Assembly (NCBI RefSeq): GCF_030757795.1
Contig: NZ_JAUQWH010000014.1
Coordinates: 1-64,000, forward strand
Length of the DNA stretch: 64,000 bases
Direction of reading: 5' to 3'
Source: Actinoplanes oryzae
GTDB taxonomy: Bacteria > Actinomycetota > Actinomycetes > Mycobacteriales > Micromonosporaceae
In this document: one piece after another, positions 35,829-43,940 of the stretch
How positions within the stretch are numbered: the first letter of the stretch is position 1
How the letters are laid out: each line of letters starts with the position of its first letter
Program-made: the position numbers and the translations under genes
The notes under the pieces: generated by a model
What the model was told of the DNA's origin: nothing
The model's database searches: none
Seen by the model: the letters and a program-made list of their open reading frames with translations, nothing else

Positions 35829-36645
35829 CCGCGCGGTCCGCTTCCTCGGCTCCGAGCTGGGCCTGATCGCCCGGCGCCGGCGCAACCAGGCCGGGCTCGC
35901 CGCGCTGGCCGCGGTGCCCGTGGTCGTCGCCGTCGCCACTCGCCTGGCCTCGCCGTCCGCGTCCTCCTCCGGCGGCCCGGACTTCTTCTCCCAGATCACC
36001 GGCAACGGCTTCTTCGTCGCGCTGGCCGGCCTGGGCGTGGAGCTCACGCTCTTCCTGCCGATCGCCATCGCCATGCTCGCCGGCGACGCCGTGGCCGGCG
36101 AGGCGCAACAGGGCACCTTGCGCTATCTGCTGACGGTCCCGGTCGACCGCATCCGCCTGCTTGCCGTCAAGTACGCCGGCATCCTCTTCGGCGCCTTCCT
36201 CGCCCCGCTCGTCGTGGCTGCCTCGGGCCTGATCTCCGGCCTGATCCTCTTCGGCGGCGGGGCGATCACCACGCTGTCGGGCTCGCAGATCAGTTTCGGC
36301 TCGGGGCTGCTGCGGCTGCTCGCCGTCTGCCTGTATCTCGGGGTGTGCCTGGCCGCCCTGGGCGCTGTCGGGCTGTTCCTGTCGACGCTGACCGAGCAGC
36401 CGCTGGGCGCCACGGTCGCGCTCGCGATGCTGACCGTGGCGAGCTTTGTGCTGGGGCAGATCCCGCAGCTGGACTGGTTGCACCCGTACCTGCTGACCCA
36501 GCACTGGCAGGACTTCGGCGAGCTGCTGCGCGATCCGGTGTCGCTGTCCGGGCTCGGGCCGGGGCTGCTGACCGCCGGGGCGTACATCGTGATCTTCCTG
36601 TCCGCGGCGTGGGCCCGCTTCGCCGGGCGCGATGTGACCAGCTGA
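35821..36645 (+). CDS. ABC-2 type permease
   Basis: A 274-residue membrane protein with six hydrophobic segments in the ABC-2 layout; the block AGDAVAGEAQQGTLRYLLTV near residue 90 is the conserved cytosolic coupling loop. It forms the exporter channel with the ATPase upstream. Its ATG lies inside the last eight bases of the ATPase gene. The convergent flavoprotein gene ends two bases downstream. Confidence 0.9.
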   Translation: MSDRAVRFLGSELGLIARRRRNQAGLAALAAVPVVVAVATRLASPSASSSGGPDFFSQITGNGFFVALAGLGVELTLFLPIAIAMLAGDAVAGEAQQGTLRYLLTVPVDRIRLLAVKYAGILFGAFLAPLVVAASGLISGLILFGGGAITTLSGSQISFGSGLLRLLAVCLYLGVCLAALGAVGLFLSTLTEQPLGATVALAMLTVASFVLGQIPQLDWLHPYLLTQHWQDFGELLRDPVSLSGLGPGLLTAGAYIVIFLSAAWARFAGRDVTS

Positions 36646-36647
36646 GG

Positions 36648-37733
36648 TCAGCTGCGGAAGCGGCGGGCGAACTGGGCGGTGAACAGGTCGGCGCCCTTGC
36701 GCTCGCGGACCGTCTCGACGGACACCGGCGCCACGCCTCCCGGGGCGGGCATCTGGCCGGCGCCACCGCGCGTGCCGAGTGGGATCAACATGCGCCGGTG
36801 CGGCGACACGGGGTGCACGGCCTCGGGTCGCTCGCCGGCCAGCTGCGCCCCGATGTTGGCCACGACGGTCTGGGCCTGCTGCTGGGCGTAGCTCGCCATC
36901 TTCGGATCCGGCAGATCGACGATGTCACCGAGGGCGTACATGCGGTCGTACCCGCGGACCGTCAGCCGCTCGGTGACCGGGACCGTCCCCCGCGACGTCA
37001 GCTCCCCGCCGGGGAGCCAGCCGGTGTTGAGGCTCAGGCCGTACGTGCGGAACCAGATGTCCGCCGTGATCTCCTCCCCGCCTTCGGTGGCCACCCGGAA
37101 CTCGCCGGCCCGGCCCGGCCCGACCGGGGGCGCGGAGGCCAGGCCGGCGCCGAGGCGCAGCTCGACGCCGGCCTTGTCGAGCTGGGTGCGCAGGTCGTCG
37201 CGTACCTCGGGCAGCAGGAAGGGCAGCAGCTGCTCGTTGCGGTCGACCACGACCACGTGCTTGTCCGGCCAGGCGTCATTGATCTCTCCGGCCAGCTCCA
37301 GGCCGACCGGCCCGGCGCCCACGATGAGTACGCGACCGGCGCCGGCCAGCTGCTCGTGACTCGCCCGCAGATCGGCCAGCGCCTCGGCGGTGTCCGTGAC
37401 CCCGGGCCGCGGCTTGCCCGGAAAGGTGTAGCCGGACCCGGTGGCGAGCACCACGTAGTCGGCCTCGACCCGGCCGCCGGAGGCGAGCGCGACGCCCCGC
37501 GCGTCCACCGAGACCGCCGCGTCCCGGACGAAGCGCCCGCGGGTCAGCAGGGTGTCGAACGGGAAGAAGATCCGCGGCGCCCAGTCCGGCCGGGTCAGCG
37601 CGCGGAGGGAGCCGGCCGCGTTGACGAAGGCGTCCCGGGGGTCGATGAGCACGACGTCCGCCACGTCGTCCAGCTCGCGGGCCACGAGAGACCCGCCATA
37701 TCCCCCGCCTACAACTGCCACTGTCCGGCCCAT
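36648..37733 (-). CDS. FAD-dependent pyridine nucleotide-disulfide-type oxidoreductase (NDH-2/FSP1-like)
   Basis: A 361-residue flavoprotein. The first FAD site is VVGGGYGGSLVARELD (7-22), the mid ATG motif is VVLATGSGYTFPG near 95, the second dinucleotide fold is VLIVGAGPVGLELAGEI near 136, and the second FAD contact is YALGDIVDL near 265. It has no redox-active CxxC, so it is of the type II NADH dehydrogenase / ferroptosis suppressor-like group that reduces quinones. It is preceded by three MarR-type palindromes and the MarR gene. Confidence 0.88.
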   Translation of the reverse strand: MGRTVAVVGGGYGGSLVARELDDVADVVLIDPRDAFVNAAGSLRALTRPDWAPRIFFPFDTLLTRGRFVRDAAVSVDARGVALASGGRVEADYVVLATGSGYTFPGKPRPGVTDTAEALADLRASHEQLAGAGRVLIVGAGPVGLELAGEINDAWPDKHVVVVDRNEQLLPFLLPEVRDDLRTQLDKAGVELRLGAGLASAPPVGPGRAGEFRVATEGGEEITADIWFRTYGLSLNTGWLPGGELTSRGTVPVTERLTVRGYDRMYALGDIVDLPDPKMASYAQQQAQTVVANIGAQLAGERPEAVHPVSPHRRMLIPLGTRGGAGQMPAPGGVAPVSVETVRERKGADLFTAQFARRFRS

Positions 37734-37750
37734 GCCCGCCTCCTTGTTTG

Positions 37751-37765
37751 GTTCGGTGGCCGAAC
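37751..37765. promoter_or_regulatory. MarR operator 1, next to the flavoprotein gene
   Basis: GTTCGGTGGCCGAAC: perfect 6-bp arms GTTCGG and CCGAAC around a 3-base centre, 17 bases upstream of the flavoprotein ATG. Confidence 0.85.
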
Positions 37766-37772
37766 TTTATTG

Positions 37773-37787
37773 GTTCGGGCGCCGAAC
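37773..37787. promoter_or_regulatory. MarR operator 2
   Basis: GTTCGGGCGCCGAAC: the same perfect arms with centre GCG, 22 bp from site 1 (about two helical turns). Confidence 0.85.
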
Positions 37788-37807
37788 TACAAGAGAGTTG
37801 GCGGTCA

Positions 37808-37822
37808 GTTTGGTTGCCGAAC
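37808..37822. promoter_or_regulatory. MarR operator 3, one-mismatch copy
   Basis: GTTTGGTTGCCGAAC: as sites 1 and 2 but with one mismatch in the left arm, 35 bp from site 2. It lies in an AT-richer patch that may hold the promoter. Confidence 0.75.
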
Positions 37823-37934
37823 TTTTTGCAGTTCCCCGTGAAGCTGCTTGCCTCGAGGCACTGCTTTCTCGCGGCGGCGCCGGGCCTTCTCGGCGGCGTC
37901 TACACCTGCGCTTCGCGCCGGTGTAGCGGGCCGG

Positions 37935-38399
37935 TCAGGCGTCGGTGGCGTCGACGTCCATGAAGATGGCGGAGACGTTGTTGTCCTGGGCAACGCGGGC
38001 GAGCAAACTGGTGAGCGTCTCGAGCTCCGCCGCCGTCAGCGACGCGGGGAACTGCTCGATCTGCCGCTTCGTCTTCGTGTAGAACCCGTCGGCGACCTCG
38101 CGCCCCCGCTCGGTGAGCGCGACGCTGACCACCCGCGAGTCGTGGAAGCCCGCCTCGCGCCGCACCAGCCCGTCGCGCTCCAAATTGTTGACCAGTCCGG
38201 TGACGGTCGACTTGGCGAGGCCGAGCACCACGCTCAGGTCCCCCATCCCGAACGGTTGCGCGCGCAGGCAGCAGAGCAGCTGCCCCTGCTGGGACGAGAT
38301 GCCGAATTCGCGACTGTTCTCGGCGTAGGCCCCGTTCACCAGAAAGGCGGCCCGCACCAGCGCGGTCGAGAGCCCGATCCGCCCACCGTTCCCACCCAC
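37935..38399 (-). CDS. MarR-family transcriptional regulator
   Basis: A 154-residue winged-helix MarR protein: SSQQGQLLCCLRAQPFGMGD (about 35-54), recognition helix LAKSTVTGLVNNLERDGLV (about 61-79) and wing DSRVVSVALTERG. Two adjacent cysteines (residues 43-44) could make it redox-responsive, as in some quinone or oxidant sensors, which fits a flavoprotein quinone-reductase-like target. Start is GTG at 38399. It lies upstream of the flavoprotein on the same strand, and the operators are between them, so it most likely represses that gene. Confidence 0.9.
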   Translation of the reverse strand: MGGNGGRIGLSTALVRAAFLVNGAYAENSREFGISSQQGQLLCCLRAQPFGMGDLSVVLGLAKSTVTGLVNNLERDGLVRREAGFHDSRVVSVALTERGREVADGFYTKTKRQIEQFPASLTAAELETLTSLLARVAQDNNVSAIFMDVDATDA

Positions 38400-38728
38400 G
38401 CCGCCAGCCTACCGCCGCCCCGCAGAACCACCCGCCACGAGCCGCCGCGCCGCCGCCCGCCGCGCGCCACCGCCACCACGCGCCACGAGCCGCCGCGCCG
38501 CCGCCCGCCGCGCGCCAGCGCCACCACGCGCCATGAGCCGCCGCGCCAACGCCATCGCCCGCCGCGCGCCGCCGGCCGCGTCGATGCGCCACCGCTGCCG
38601 TGGGAGCGCCCTCGGCCGCCGCAGGTTCCGGCGGCCACCCGGCATCGCTCGCGGCCCTGGGGGCTTACCTCTCGCTGCGAGGCGAAGGTCACGGGGTGCA
38701 GGAGGCTCGGCGCGGATAGCGTCGGGGC
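38400..38728. repeat. gap with 48-bp repeat, about three copies
   Basis: Units starting GCCACGAGCCGCCGCGCCGC lie at 38434 and 38482, and GCCATGAGCCGCCGCGCC at 38530 (period 48). The tract is C/G/A-rich and strongly strand-biased. The right part (about 38600-38728) holds the NAD epimerase promoter region. No gene is seen. Confidence 0.8.
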
Positions 38729-39556
38729 ATGAGGATTGCGCTGACGGGTGGGTCGGGGTACATCGGGTCGGCGCTGGTCGCGGAGCTGACGCGCGCGGGG
38801 CACGAGGTGACCGCCCTGGTGCGGTCGGGGGCGGCTGCGGACAAGGTGGCCGGGCTCGGGGGCCGGCCCGTCGTGGGCGACCTGTTCGAGCCGGAGTGGG
38901 TGGCGGGCCAGTTCGCGCAGGCGGACGCCGTGGCTCATCTCGCCGCCACCGGGGACGCGACGACGGCGCAGCTCGATCGCGGTGTCGTGGCGGCGGCGAA
39001 GGAGGCCGGGCGGCCGTACGTGCACACCAGCGGCATCTGGCTGTGGGGTGACAACCCGGCGATCACCGAGGAGTCGCCGGTGTCGCCGCCGGAGCTGACG
39101 GCGTGGCGGATCCCGGTCGAGGAGACCGTGCTGACCTCCGGGCTGGTGGTTTCGATCGTCGCGCCGGGCATCGTGTACGGGCACGGCGGCGGCAGTGTGG
39201 CCGGCAGCTTCGCGGCGGCGCGCACGGCCGGCGGGAAGGTGCCGCTGGTCGGGGACGGGTCGCAGCACTGGACGACCGTGCATGTGGACGACCTTGCCGT
39301 GCTCTACCGGATCGTGCTGGAGCGGGGCGAGGGCCTCGGCTACGTGATCGGCGCCTCGGGCGACAACCCGACGGTCCGCGAGCTGGGCGAGGCCGTCGGC
39401 GACGTGCAGCCCGAGACGCCGGAGGAGTCCCGGGCCCGCCTCGGCGACAGGCTCGCCGACGCGTTGCTGCTCGACCAGCGGGCGGCCGGGGCCAAGGCAC
39501 GCTCGCTGGGCTGGACTCCCTCCCGCCCCTCCCTCATCGACGACCTCCGCCGCTGA
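38729..39556 (+). CDS. atypical SDR/NAD-dependent epimerase
   Basis: A 275-residue extended-SDR protein: TGGSGYIGSALVAEL (6-20) binds NAD(P), VRSGAAADKVAGLGGRPVVG follows, HLAATGD at about 70, then HTSGIWLWGD near 100. The usual Tyr-x3-Lys is not evident, so it belongs to the atypical group whose members reduce or only bind NAD(P). The C-terminus (GDGSQHWTTVHVDDLA, YVIGASGDNPTVREL) is conserved in actinobacterial relatives. Substrate unknown. Confidence 0.85.
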   Translation: MRIALTGGSGYIGSALVAELTRAGHEVTALVRSGAAADKVAGLGGRPVVGDLFEPEWVAGQFAQADAVAHLAATGDATTAQLDRGVVAAAKEAGRPYVHTSGIWLWGDNPAITEESPVSPPELTAWRIPVEETVLTSGLVVSIVAPGIVYGHGGGSVAGSFAAARTAGGKVPLVGDGSQHWTTVHVDDLAVLYRIVLERGEGLGYVIGASGDNPTVRELGEAVGDVQPETPEESRARLGDRLADALLLDQRAAGAKARSLGWTPSRPSLIDDLRR

Positions 39557-39579
39557 GCAGACCTCCGCTGCCGCCGGCC

Positions 39580-39765
39580 GGCCCAGCAAGCCACGGCCAA
39601 CGGCAGGGAGCCAAGGCCGGCGGCGGCGACCCACGGACGACGGCAACGAGCCACGGCCAGCGCAGGGAGCCACGGCTGGCGGCAACGAGCCACGACCGGC
39701 GCAGGGAGCCACGGCCGACGGCAGCGAGCCACGGCTGGCGCAGGGAGCCACGGTCGGCGGGGAGT
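39580..39765. repeat. about 18-20-bp degenerate repeats, GAGCCACGGCCGGCGCAGG type
   Basis: Between the NAD epimerase and the EAL-HDOD gene there are roughly nine irregular copies of GCCACGGCyGGCGCAGGGA. Spacing alternates between about 18 and 21 bp. No gene is supported in the 290-base gap. Confidence 0.75.
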
Positions 39766-39846
39766 ATCCGTCGCCGGCGGGCTCAGCGGCATCCGAGATG
39801 GCGAAATTGCTCAGGCGAAACCTTCATCCGCCGCCGCCCGCCGCCG

Positions 39847-41094
39847 ATGGGTCCGGGCGTGAACCCCAACCTGCCGTCCCCGGGCACTCAGCTCGTGCAC
39901 GTCGGCCGGCAGCCGATCTTCGACGAGACCGGCGATGTCGTCGCCTACGAGCTGCTGTTCCGCGGCAGCATGGACGCCGTCGAGGCCGGCCGGCGCGACA
40001 CCTACGCGACCAGTCAGGTGATCGTGAACGCGTTCACCGAGTTCGGCATCGACGAGGTCGTCGGCGACCGGACGTGCTTCATCAACATGACGCGCGAGTT
40101 CCTGACCGGCGAGCTGGTGCTGCCGTTCGGGCCCGAGCACGTGGTCCTCGAGGTGCTCGAGACCGTCGACGTGGATGACGACGTCATCACGGGCGTGACC
40201 GCGCTGGTCGAGCAGGGGTACCGGATCGCGCTGGACGACTTCGTGTGGGGGTCGGGGCACGAGCGTCTGCTGCCGCTGGCGTCGTACGTGAAGCTGGACC
40301 TGCTGGGCGGTGACCTCACGCATCTGGACGAGATCGTCGAGGCGTGCCGCGCGTACCCGGACATCAAGATCGTCGCCGAGGGGCTGGAGACCGGCGAGCA
40401 CGTCGCGCTCAGCAACAAGTACGGCTTCGAGCTGCGCCAAGGATACGTACTCAGCCGCCCGCAGGTCCTCACCGCCGCCAGCCTGACGCCGTCGAAGTTG
40501 CGCCGGCTGGAGCTGCTCGGGGCGCTCAGCGCCAAGGACGCCGACCTCGACAAGATTCTCAAGATCATCGCGGGTGACCCGGCGCTGACCATGCGCGTGC
40601 TGCGGGCCAGCAACTCGGCCGCGGCGGGGGCGACCAGCCGCGTCTCGTCCGTACGCCAAGCCGTGGTCATGCTCGGCCTCGCCCACATCCGGCAGTGGGC
40701 GATGCTCATGGTCGTCGACGACGTCGCCGAGGCCACCGAGACGCAGCTGGCCGACGCCCTCACCCGGGCACGCCTGTGCGAGAACGTCGCCTCGGCGTTC
40801 GGCGCGGCCCCGGACGCGGCGTTCATGGCGGGCCTGATCACCGCGGTGGCGCAGATGCTCGGCATGACGCCGGCGTCGATGGCCCACCAGCTGCCGCTCA
40901 CGCCGGAGATCGAGTCGGCCCTGGAGCGCGGGGCCGGGCCGCTGGGGCAGGTGCTGCGGGTGGTCAACGCGTACGAGCGGGGGGATCTCGGCGAGGTCGC
41001 CGCCGCGTACGCCGGGCACGACCTGTCCGGCACGGTGGTGGCCGCGATGCGCTGGTCCGCCAAGGCCGTGGCCGCGACGCAGGGCGCGGCCTGA
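39847..41094 (+). CDS. EAL-HDOD (YuxH-type) signalling protein
   Basis: A 415-residue protein with an N-terminal EAL-like domain (about 15-205: GRQPIFDETGDVVAYELLFR, VVLEVLETVDVDD, RIALDDFVWG, VKLDLL) and a C-terminal HDOD domain (about 210-400: LLGALSAKDADLDKILKII, SSVRQAVVMLGLAHIRQWA). The EAL motif reads EVLE, so it is probably catalytically dead and senses or binds a partner instead of cleaving cyclic-di-GMP. It belongs to the YuxH/CdgJ-like group. The ATG at 39847 is chosen; a GTG four codons on is possible. Confidence 0.88.
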   Translation: MGPGVNPNLPSPGTQLVHVGRQPIFDETGDVVAYELLFRGSMDAVEAGRRDTYATSQVIVNAFTEFGIDEVVGDRTCFINMTREFLTGELVLPFGPEHVVLEVLETVDVDDDVITGVTALVEQGYRIALDDFVWGSGHERLLPLASYVKLDLLGGDLTHLDEIVEACRAYPDIKIVAEGLETGEHVALSNKYGFELRQGYVLSRPQVLTAASLTPSKLRRLELLGALSAKDADLDKILKIIAGDPALTMRVLRASNSAAAGATSRVSSVRQAVVMLGLAHIRQWAMLMVVDDVAEATETQLADALTRARLCENVASAFGAAPDAAFMAGLITAVAQMLGMTPASMAHQLPLTPEIESALERGAGPLGQVLRVVNAYERGDLGEVAAAYAGHDLSGTVVAAMRWSAKAVAATQGAA

Positions 41095-41168
41095 ATCCAC
41101 CGGCTCGGCGGGAGCGCGACGCGATGGTCCGCCATCGCCGTGGCCGCAGGACGGGGGCGCGGCCTGAA
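41043..41168. repeat. 73-bp degenerate duplication spanning the EAL-HDOD stop codon
   Basis: The last codons (ATGCGCTGGTCCGCCAAGGC to GGCGCGGCCTGAAT) recur 73 bp downstream at about 80% identity, including a second GGCGCGGCCTGAAT just before the next gene at 41186. Confidence 0.7.
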
Positions 41169-41185
41169 TTTGTAGGCTTCGAAGC

Positions 41186-42025
41186 ATGAGCGCCTTTGCC
41201 AGCCCGGTTGACGTTGTCACCTACGGCGAGTACGTCCCGGGTGACGTTGTCACCTTCCCCGGTCGCGTCACGGAGGCTGCGGCCGGGCGCTACCACTTGT
41301 ACGGCGGCTGGTTCTGCCCGTGGTGGCATCGCGTCGCGATCACCCGCGCGCTGTCCGGCCTGGATGACGTTGTCACCATGTCCTTCGTGGACGGCGAGCG
41401 GGACAGCCGCGGCTGGGCGTTCCGCGAGCAGTACGGGCCCGATCCGGTCAACGGCTTCACGCTGCTGCGCCAGGCGTACGAGGCGACGCAGCCCGGCTTC
41501 CGCGGCCACGTCTCCGTCCCGGCGCTCTGGGACCGGGCGACCTCGCGGCTGGTCAGCAACGATCCGAAGGCGATCGGCCTCGACTTCGCCACGGCGTTCC
41601 GGGGCGTGGCGACGCCGCTGATCGACACGTACCCCGAGGACCTGCGCGCCGGCATCGAAGAGCTCGACTCCTGGATCGGCCCGGCGGTCAACCGCGGCAC
41701 GGGACCGGCGCGCACCTCCGGCGTCGCCCGGGAAACGCTTCTCGAAGCCTTCGAGCGGCTCGACTCCCGGCTCTCCGCCTCCCGCTACCTGCTCGGCGAC
41801 CGGCTCACCGAGGCGGACATCCGGCTGTGGGTCACGCTGGTCCGCTACGACGTGGGCGCCAATGCACACCGTGAGATCAACGCGGGGCTGCACGTGTACC
41901 CGCACCTGTGGGCGTACGCGCGTGATCTCTACACGCTGCCGGCCTTCCACGAGACGACCGACTTCGCCGCCTTCAGCGCACCGGACGTGGACCTCCCCGA
42001 CTGGTCAGCGCCGGCCGACCGCTGA
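41186..42025 (+). CDS. glutathionyl-hydroquinone reductase-like/GST omega family protein
   Basis: A 279-residue two-domain GST of the ECM4/YqjG type. The thioredoxin-fold N-terminus has GGWFCPWWHRVAI near residues 39-51, with the catalytic Cys in CPW, and the RDSRGWAF block follows near 73. The helical C-terminus has SRYLLGDRLTEADIRLWVTL near 195-214. Actinomycetes lack glutathione, so it may use mycothiol or another thiol to reduce thiol-hydroquinone adducts. Three identical TGACGTTGTCA elements occur within its first 190 bases, each reading Asp-Val-Val-Thr. Confidence 0.85.
   Translation: MSAFASPVDVVTYGEYVPGDVVTFPGRVTEAAAGRYHLYGGWFCPWWHRVAITRALSGLDDVVTMSFVDGERDSRGWAFREQYGPDPVNGFTLLRQAYEATQPGFRGHVSVPALWDRATSRLVSNDPKAIGLDFATAFRGVATPLIDTYPEDLRAGIEELDSWIGPAVNRGTGPARTSGVARETLLEAFERLDSRLSASRYLLGDRLTEADIRLWVTLVRYDVGANAHREINAGLHVYPHLWAYARDLYTLPAFHETTDFAAFSAPDVDLPDWSAPADR
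41209..41375. repeat. three TGACGTTGTCACC palindromic repeats inside the GST-like gene
   Basis: TGACGTTGTCA occurs at 41209, 41242 and 41365, each followed by CC. The middle copy extends to perfect arms GGTGAC/GTCACC. All are in the same reading frame (DVVT). Related TGAC-n-GTCA palindromes occur at 43248, 43287 and 43326. Confidence 0.85.
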
Positions 42026-42046
42026 AAGGCCGCCGGATGACCGGAC

Positions 42047-43221
42047 TCAGGCGACCTCCGCGATCCTTGCGCTGAGAAAGGCCCGTTCCGCGGCGTCGTC
42101 CGTCAGGAGCAAAGCCTCCCTGTACGCCGTCAGCGCCTCGTCAGCACGCCCGGCACGCCGCAGGAAGTCCGCCCGTGCCGCGCTCAGGTACGCGTAGGTC
42201 GCCAGCGCCGGCTCGTCACGCAGCGGCTCGAGGGCGGCGAGTCCGGCGAGCGGGCCGTCGCGCATGCCGATCGCCACGGCGCGGTTGAGGTCCACGACCG
42301 GGTTCGGCCACAGGACGCGCAGGACGTCGTAGAGCCCGCAGACTCGGCCCAGTCGGTCGCGGCGAGGCTCGGGGCTTCGGCGTGGACGGCGGCGATGGCG
42401 GCCTGGACGGCGTACCGATGCAAAGGGCGCCGGGCGAGAGCCGCGCGCACGACGGTGACCCCCTCCCGGATGCGCGCGTGGTCCCAGGCTGCGCGATCCT
42501 GGTCGCCGAGCAGGACGAGCCGGCCGTCCTGGACAGGGCGCCGGCTGTCGGTCAGCAGCAGCAACGCCAGCAGGCCGAGCACGCCCGGGTCGTCGGGCAG
42601 CATACTGTGCAGCGTTCGGGCGAGCGCGATCGCGCTGTCGACCAGGTCGCGCCGGGCCAGGTGCCCGGTCGTGAAGACCAGATGGACGACGTCGAGCACG
42701 GCGGGCAGCCGGACCGGCAGTTCCTCCGGCGACGGCACCCGGTACGGGATGCGCGCCGCCGCGATCTTCTTCTTCGCGCGGGTGATCCGGGCCGCCATCG
42801 CCGGCTCGCGCACCAGGAACGCGCGCGCCACCTCGGCGGTCGTCAGCCCGCACAGCAGCCGGAGCGTGAGCGCCACCCGGGCCTCGGCGGGCAGCGCCGG
42901 ATGACAGCACGTGAAGATCAGGCGGAGCCGGTCGTCGCGCACCGGAGCGGCCGGCTCGTCGACGACCAGCAGCGGCAGGGCGCGCCGGAGCAGCACCTCG
43001 CGGCGGGCCAGGTCGAGCGCCCGGTTGCGCGCGACCGTCGTCAGCCACGCGCCGGGCCGGGCGGGGACACCGTCGCGGGGCCAGACCTGCAGAGCCCGGG
43101 TGTACGCGTCCTGGGTGCACTCCTCGGCCAGATCCAGGTCCCGGGTGACGCGCACCGTGGCGGCGAGCACGGCGGCCCACTCGCTCCGGTGCGCGTCCGC
43201 CAGCGCCTCCTGAACCGTCAC
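42047..43221 (-). pseudogene. ECF42-type sigma factor with C-terminal TPR extension, single frameshift
   Basis: The frame starting at 43221 encodes regions 2 and 4 of an ECF sigma factor (LDLAEECTQDAYTRAL, ARPGAWLTTVARNRALDLAR, RLLCGLTTAEVARAFLV) and the helical extension up to SLAATDWAE. At about 42343 the product continues in the next frame (VCGLYDVLRVLWPNPVVDLN, then the terminal TPR block) to the stop at 42047. One base missing in GCCGAGTCTGCGGG explains it; restoring it gives about 391 residues, the family length. The extension and the DGPF partner beside it define ECF42. It is either a recent pseudogene or a base-call error, since both halves are otherwise well conserved. Confidence 0.85.
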
Positions 43222-43247
43222 CGCGCGCCCGCGCAGTCGCCGTCAGC

Positions 43248-43339
43248 TGACACCGTCACCTCACGTCCCCGAAGGAGGCTGGCAGCTGACACCGTCACCT
43301 CGCGGCCCCCGATGACTCCGGCAGCTGACGATGGCGTCA
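43248..43339. repeat. TGACACCGTCA-type palindromes in the ECF42-DGPF gap
   Basis: GCTGACACCGTCACCTC occurs at 43246 and 43285, and a variant TGACGATGGCGTCA at 43326. Each is preceded by CAG. They lie in the 151 bases between the sigma start and the DGPF gene stop, and belong to the same family as the elements in the GST-like gene. Confidence 0.75.
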
Positions 43340-43372
43340 CGCCAGCTGCGACGACGGTGCCGGCCGACGGTG

Positions 43373-43726
43373 TCATCGTTCGACCAGGGGGCGGATCTCG
43401 ATGCCGCCGCTGGACTCCGCGATCTCGGGCAGGCGGCCGGCCAGCTCGATCACCGTGTCGAGATCGGGCGCCTCGAGCAGGTAGTACCCGCCCAGCACCT
43501 CCTTGGTCTCGGGGAACGGCCCGTCGGTCGGCACCGCCCGCCCGGCCACCCGCTCGCGCACCGTCGTCGCCGTGGCCGACGCCTCCAGCTGGGCGCCTCC
43601 GACGAGCGCCGGCCCGGCCGCGGCCGCGAAGGCAGCATGAGCCGCGTGCTTGGCCGCCAGCTCCTCGGGACTGTGCGCCTCCCACTCCCGCTCGTCGCCG
43701 TAGATGAGAACCAGGTACTTGGCCAT
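43373..43726 (-). CDS. YCII/DGPF-domain protein, ECF42 partner
   Basis: A 117-residue YCII-related protein: MAKYLVLIYGDEREWE start, TVRERVAGRAVPTDGPFPET (about 54-73) with the name-giving DGPF, then EVLGGYYLLEAPDLDTVIEL. DGPF proteins are the conserved genomic neighbours of ECF42 sigma factors and may function with them; the mechanism is not settled. It is upstream of the frameshifted sigma gene on the same strand and is intact. Confidence 0.92.
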   Translation of the reverse strand: MAKYLVLIYGDEREWEAHSPEELAAKHAAHAAFAAAAGPALVGGAQLEASATATTVRERVAGRAVPTDGPFPETKEVLGGYYLLEAPDLDTVIELAGRLPEIAESSGGIEIRPLVER

Positions 43727-43861
43727 GTCGTCTCCCTCTAGCCGGTGTCGTTCATCATGTCCGACGAGCGGGATCGGGCCGGATCGACAAATCGCTGGAC
43801 CGGTTTCCCGCGGGCCGATAGTTTCCGGCTGTCCGTGACACCACCCGAGGAGGTGAGACCC

Positions 43862-43918
43862 ATGACCGCTGGATCGATGTGGGTGCTCACCGTTTCGTCA
43901 CGGCCGGGAGCGCCCTGA
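43862..43918 (+). CDS. 18-residue leader peptide before the Rox-like gene
   Basis: A short frame, MTAGSMWVLTVSSRPGAP, follows a very strong ribosome site GAGGAGGTGAG (7 bases spacing to ATG). It ends 22 bases before the monooxygenase GTG. A hairpin with arms CCGGGAG (43904-43910) and CTCCCGG (43923-43929) spans its stop codon and takes in the first GG of the GGAAGG ribosome site of the next gene. This is the layout of a translation-attenuation leader: ribosome stalling in the leader would open the hairpin. The second leader at 54302 shares the upstream block and the WVL residues. Confidence 0.65.
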   Translation: MTAGSMWVLTVSSRPGAP

Positions 43919-43940
43919 GCGACTCCCGGAAGGCAACTCT

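Noticed and set aside
42330-42350. Programmed ribosomal frameshift in the ECF42 gene
   Set aside because: There is no slippery heptamer or following pseudoknot; a simple deletion or base-call error explains the split.
43780-43862. Rifamycin-associated element (RAE) before the Rox-like gene
   Set aside because: I looked for the GGGGCTTGC-type inverted repeat and found none; control by the leader is the better-supported idea.
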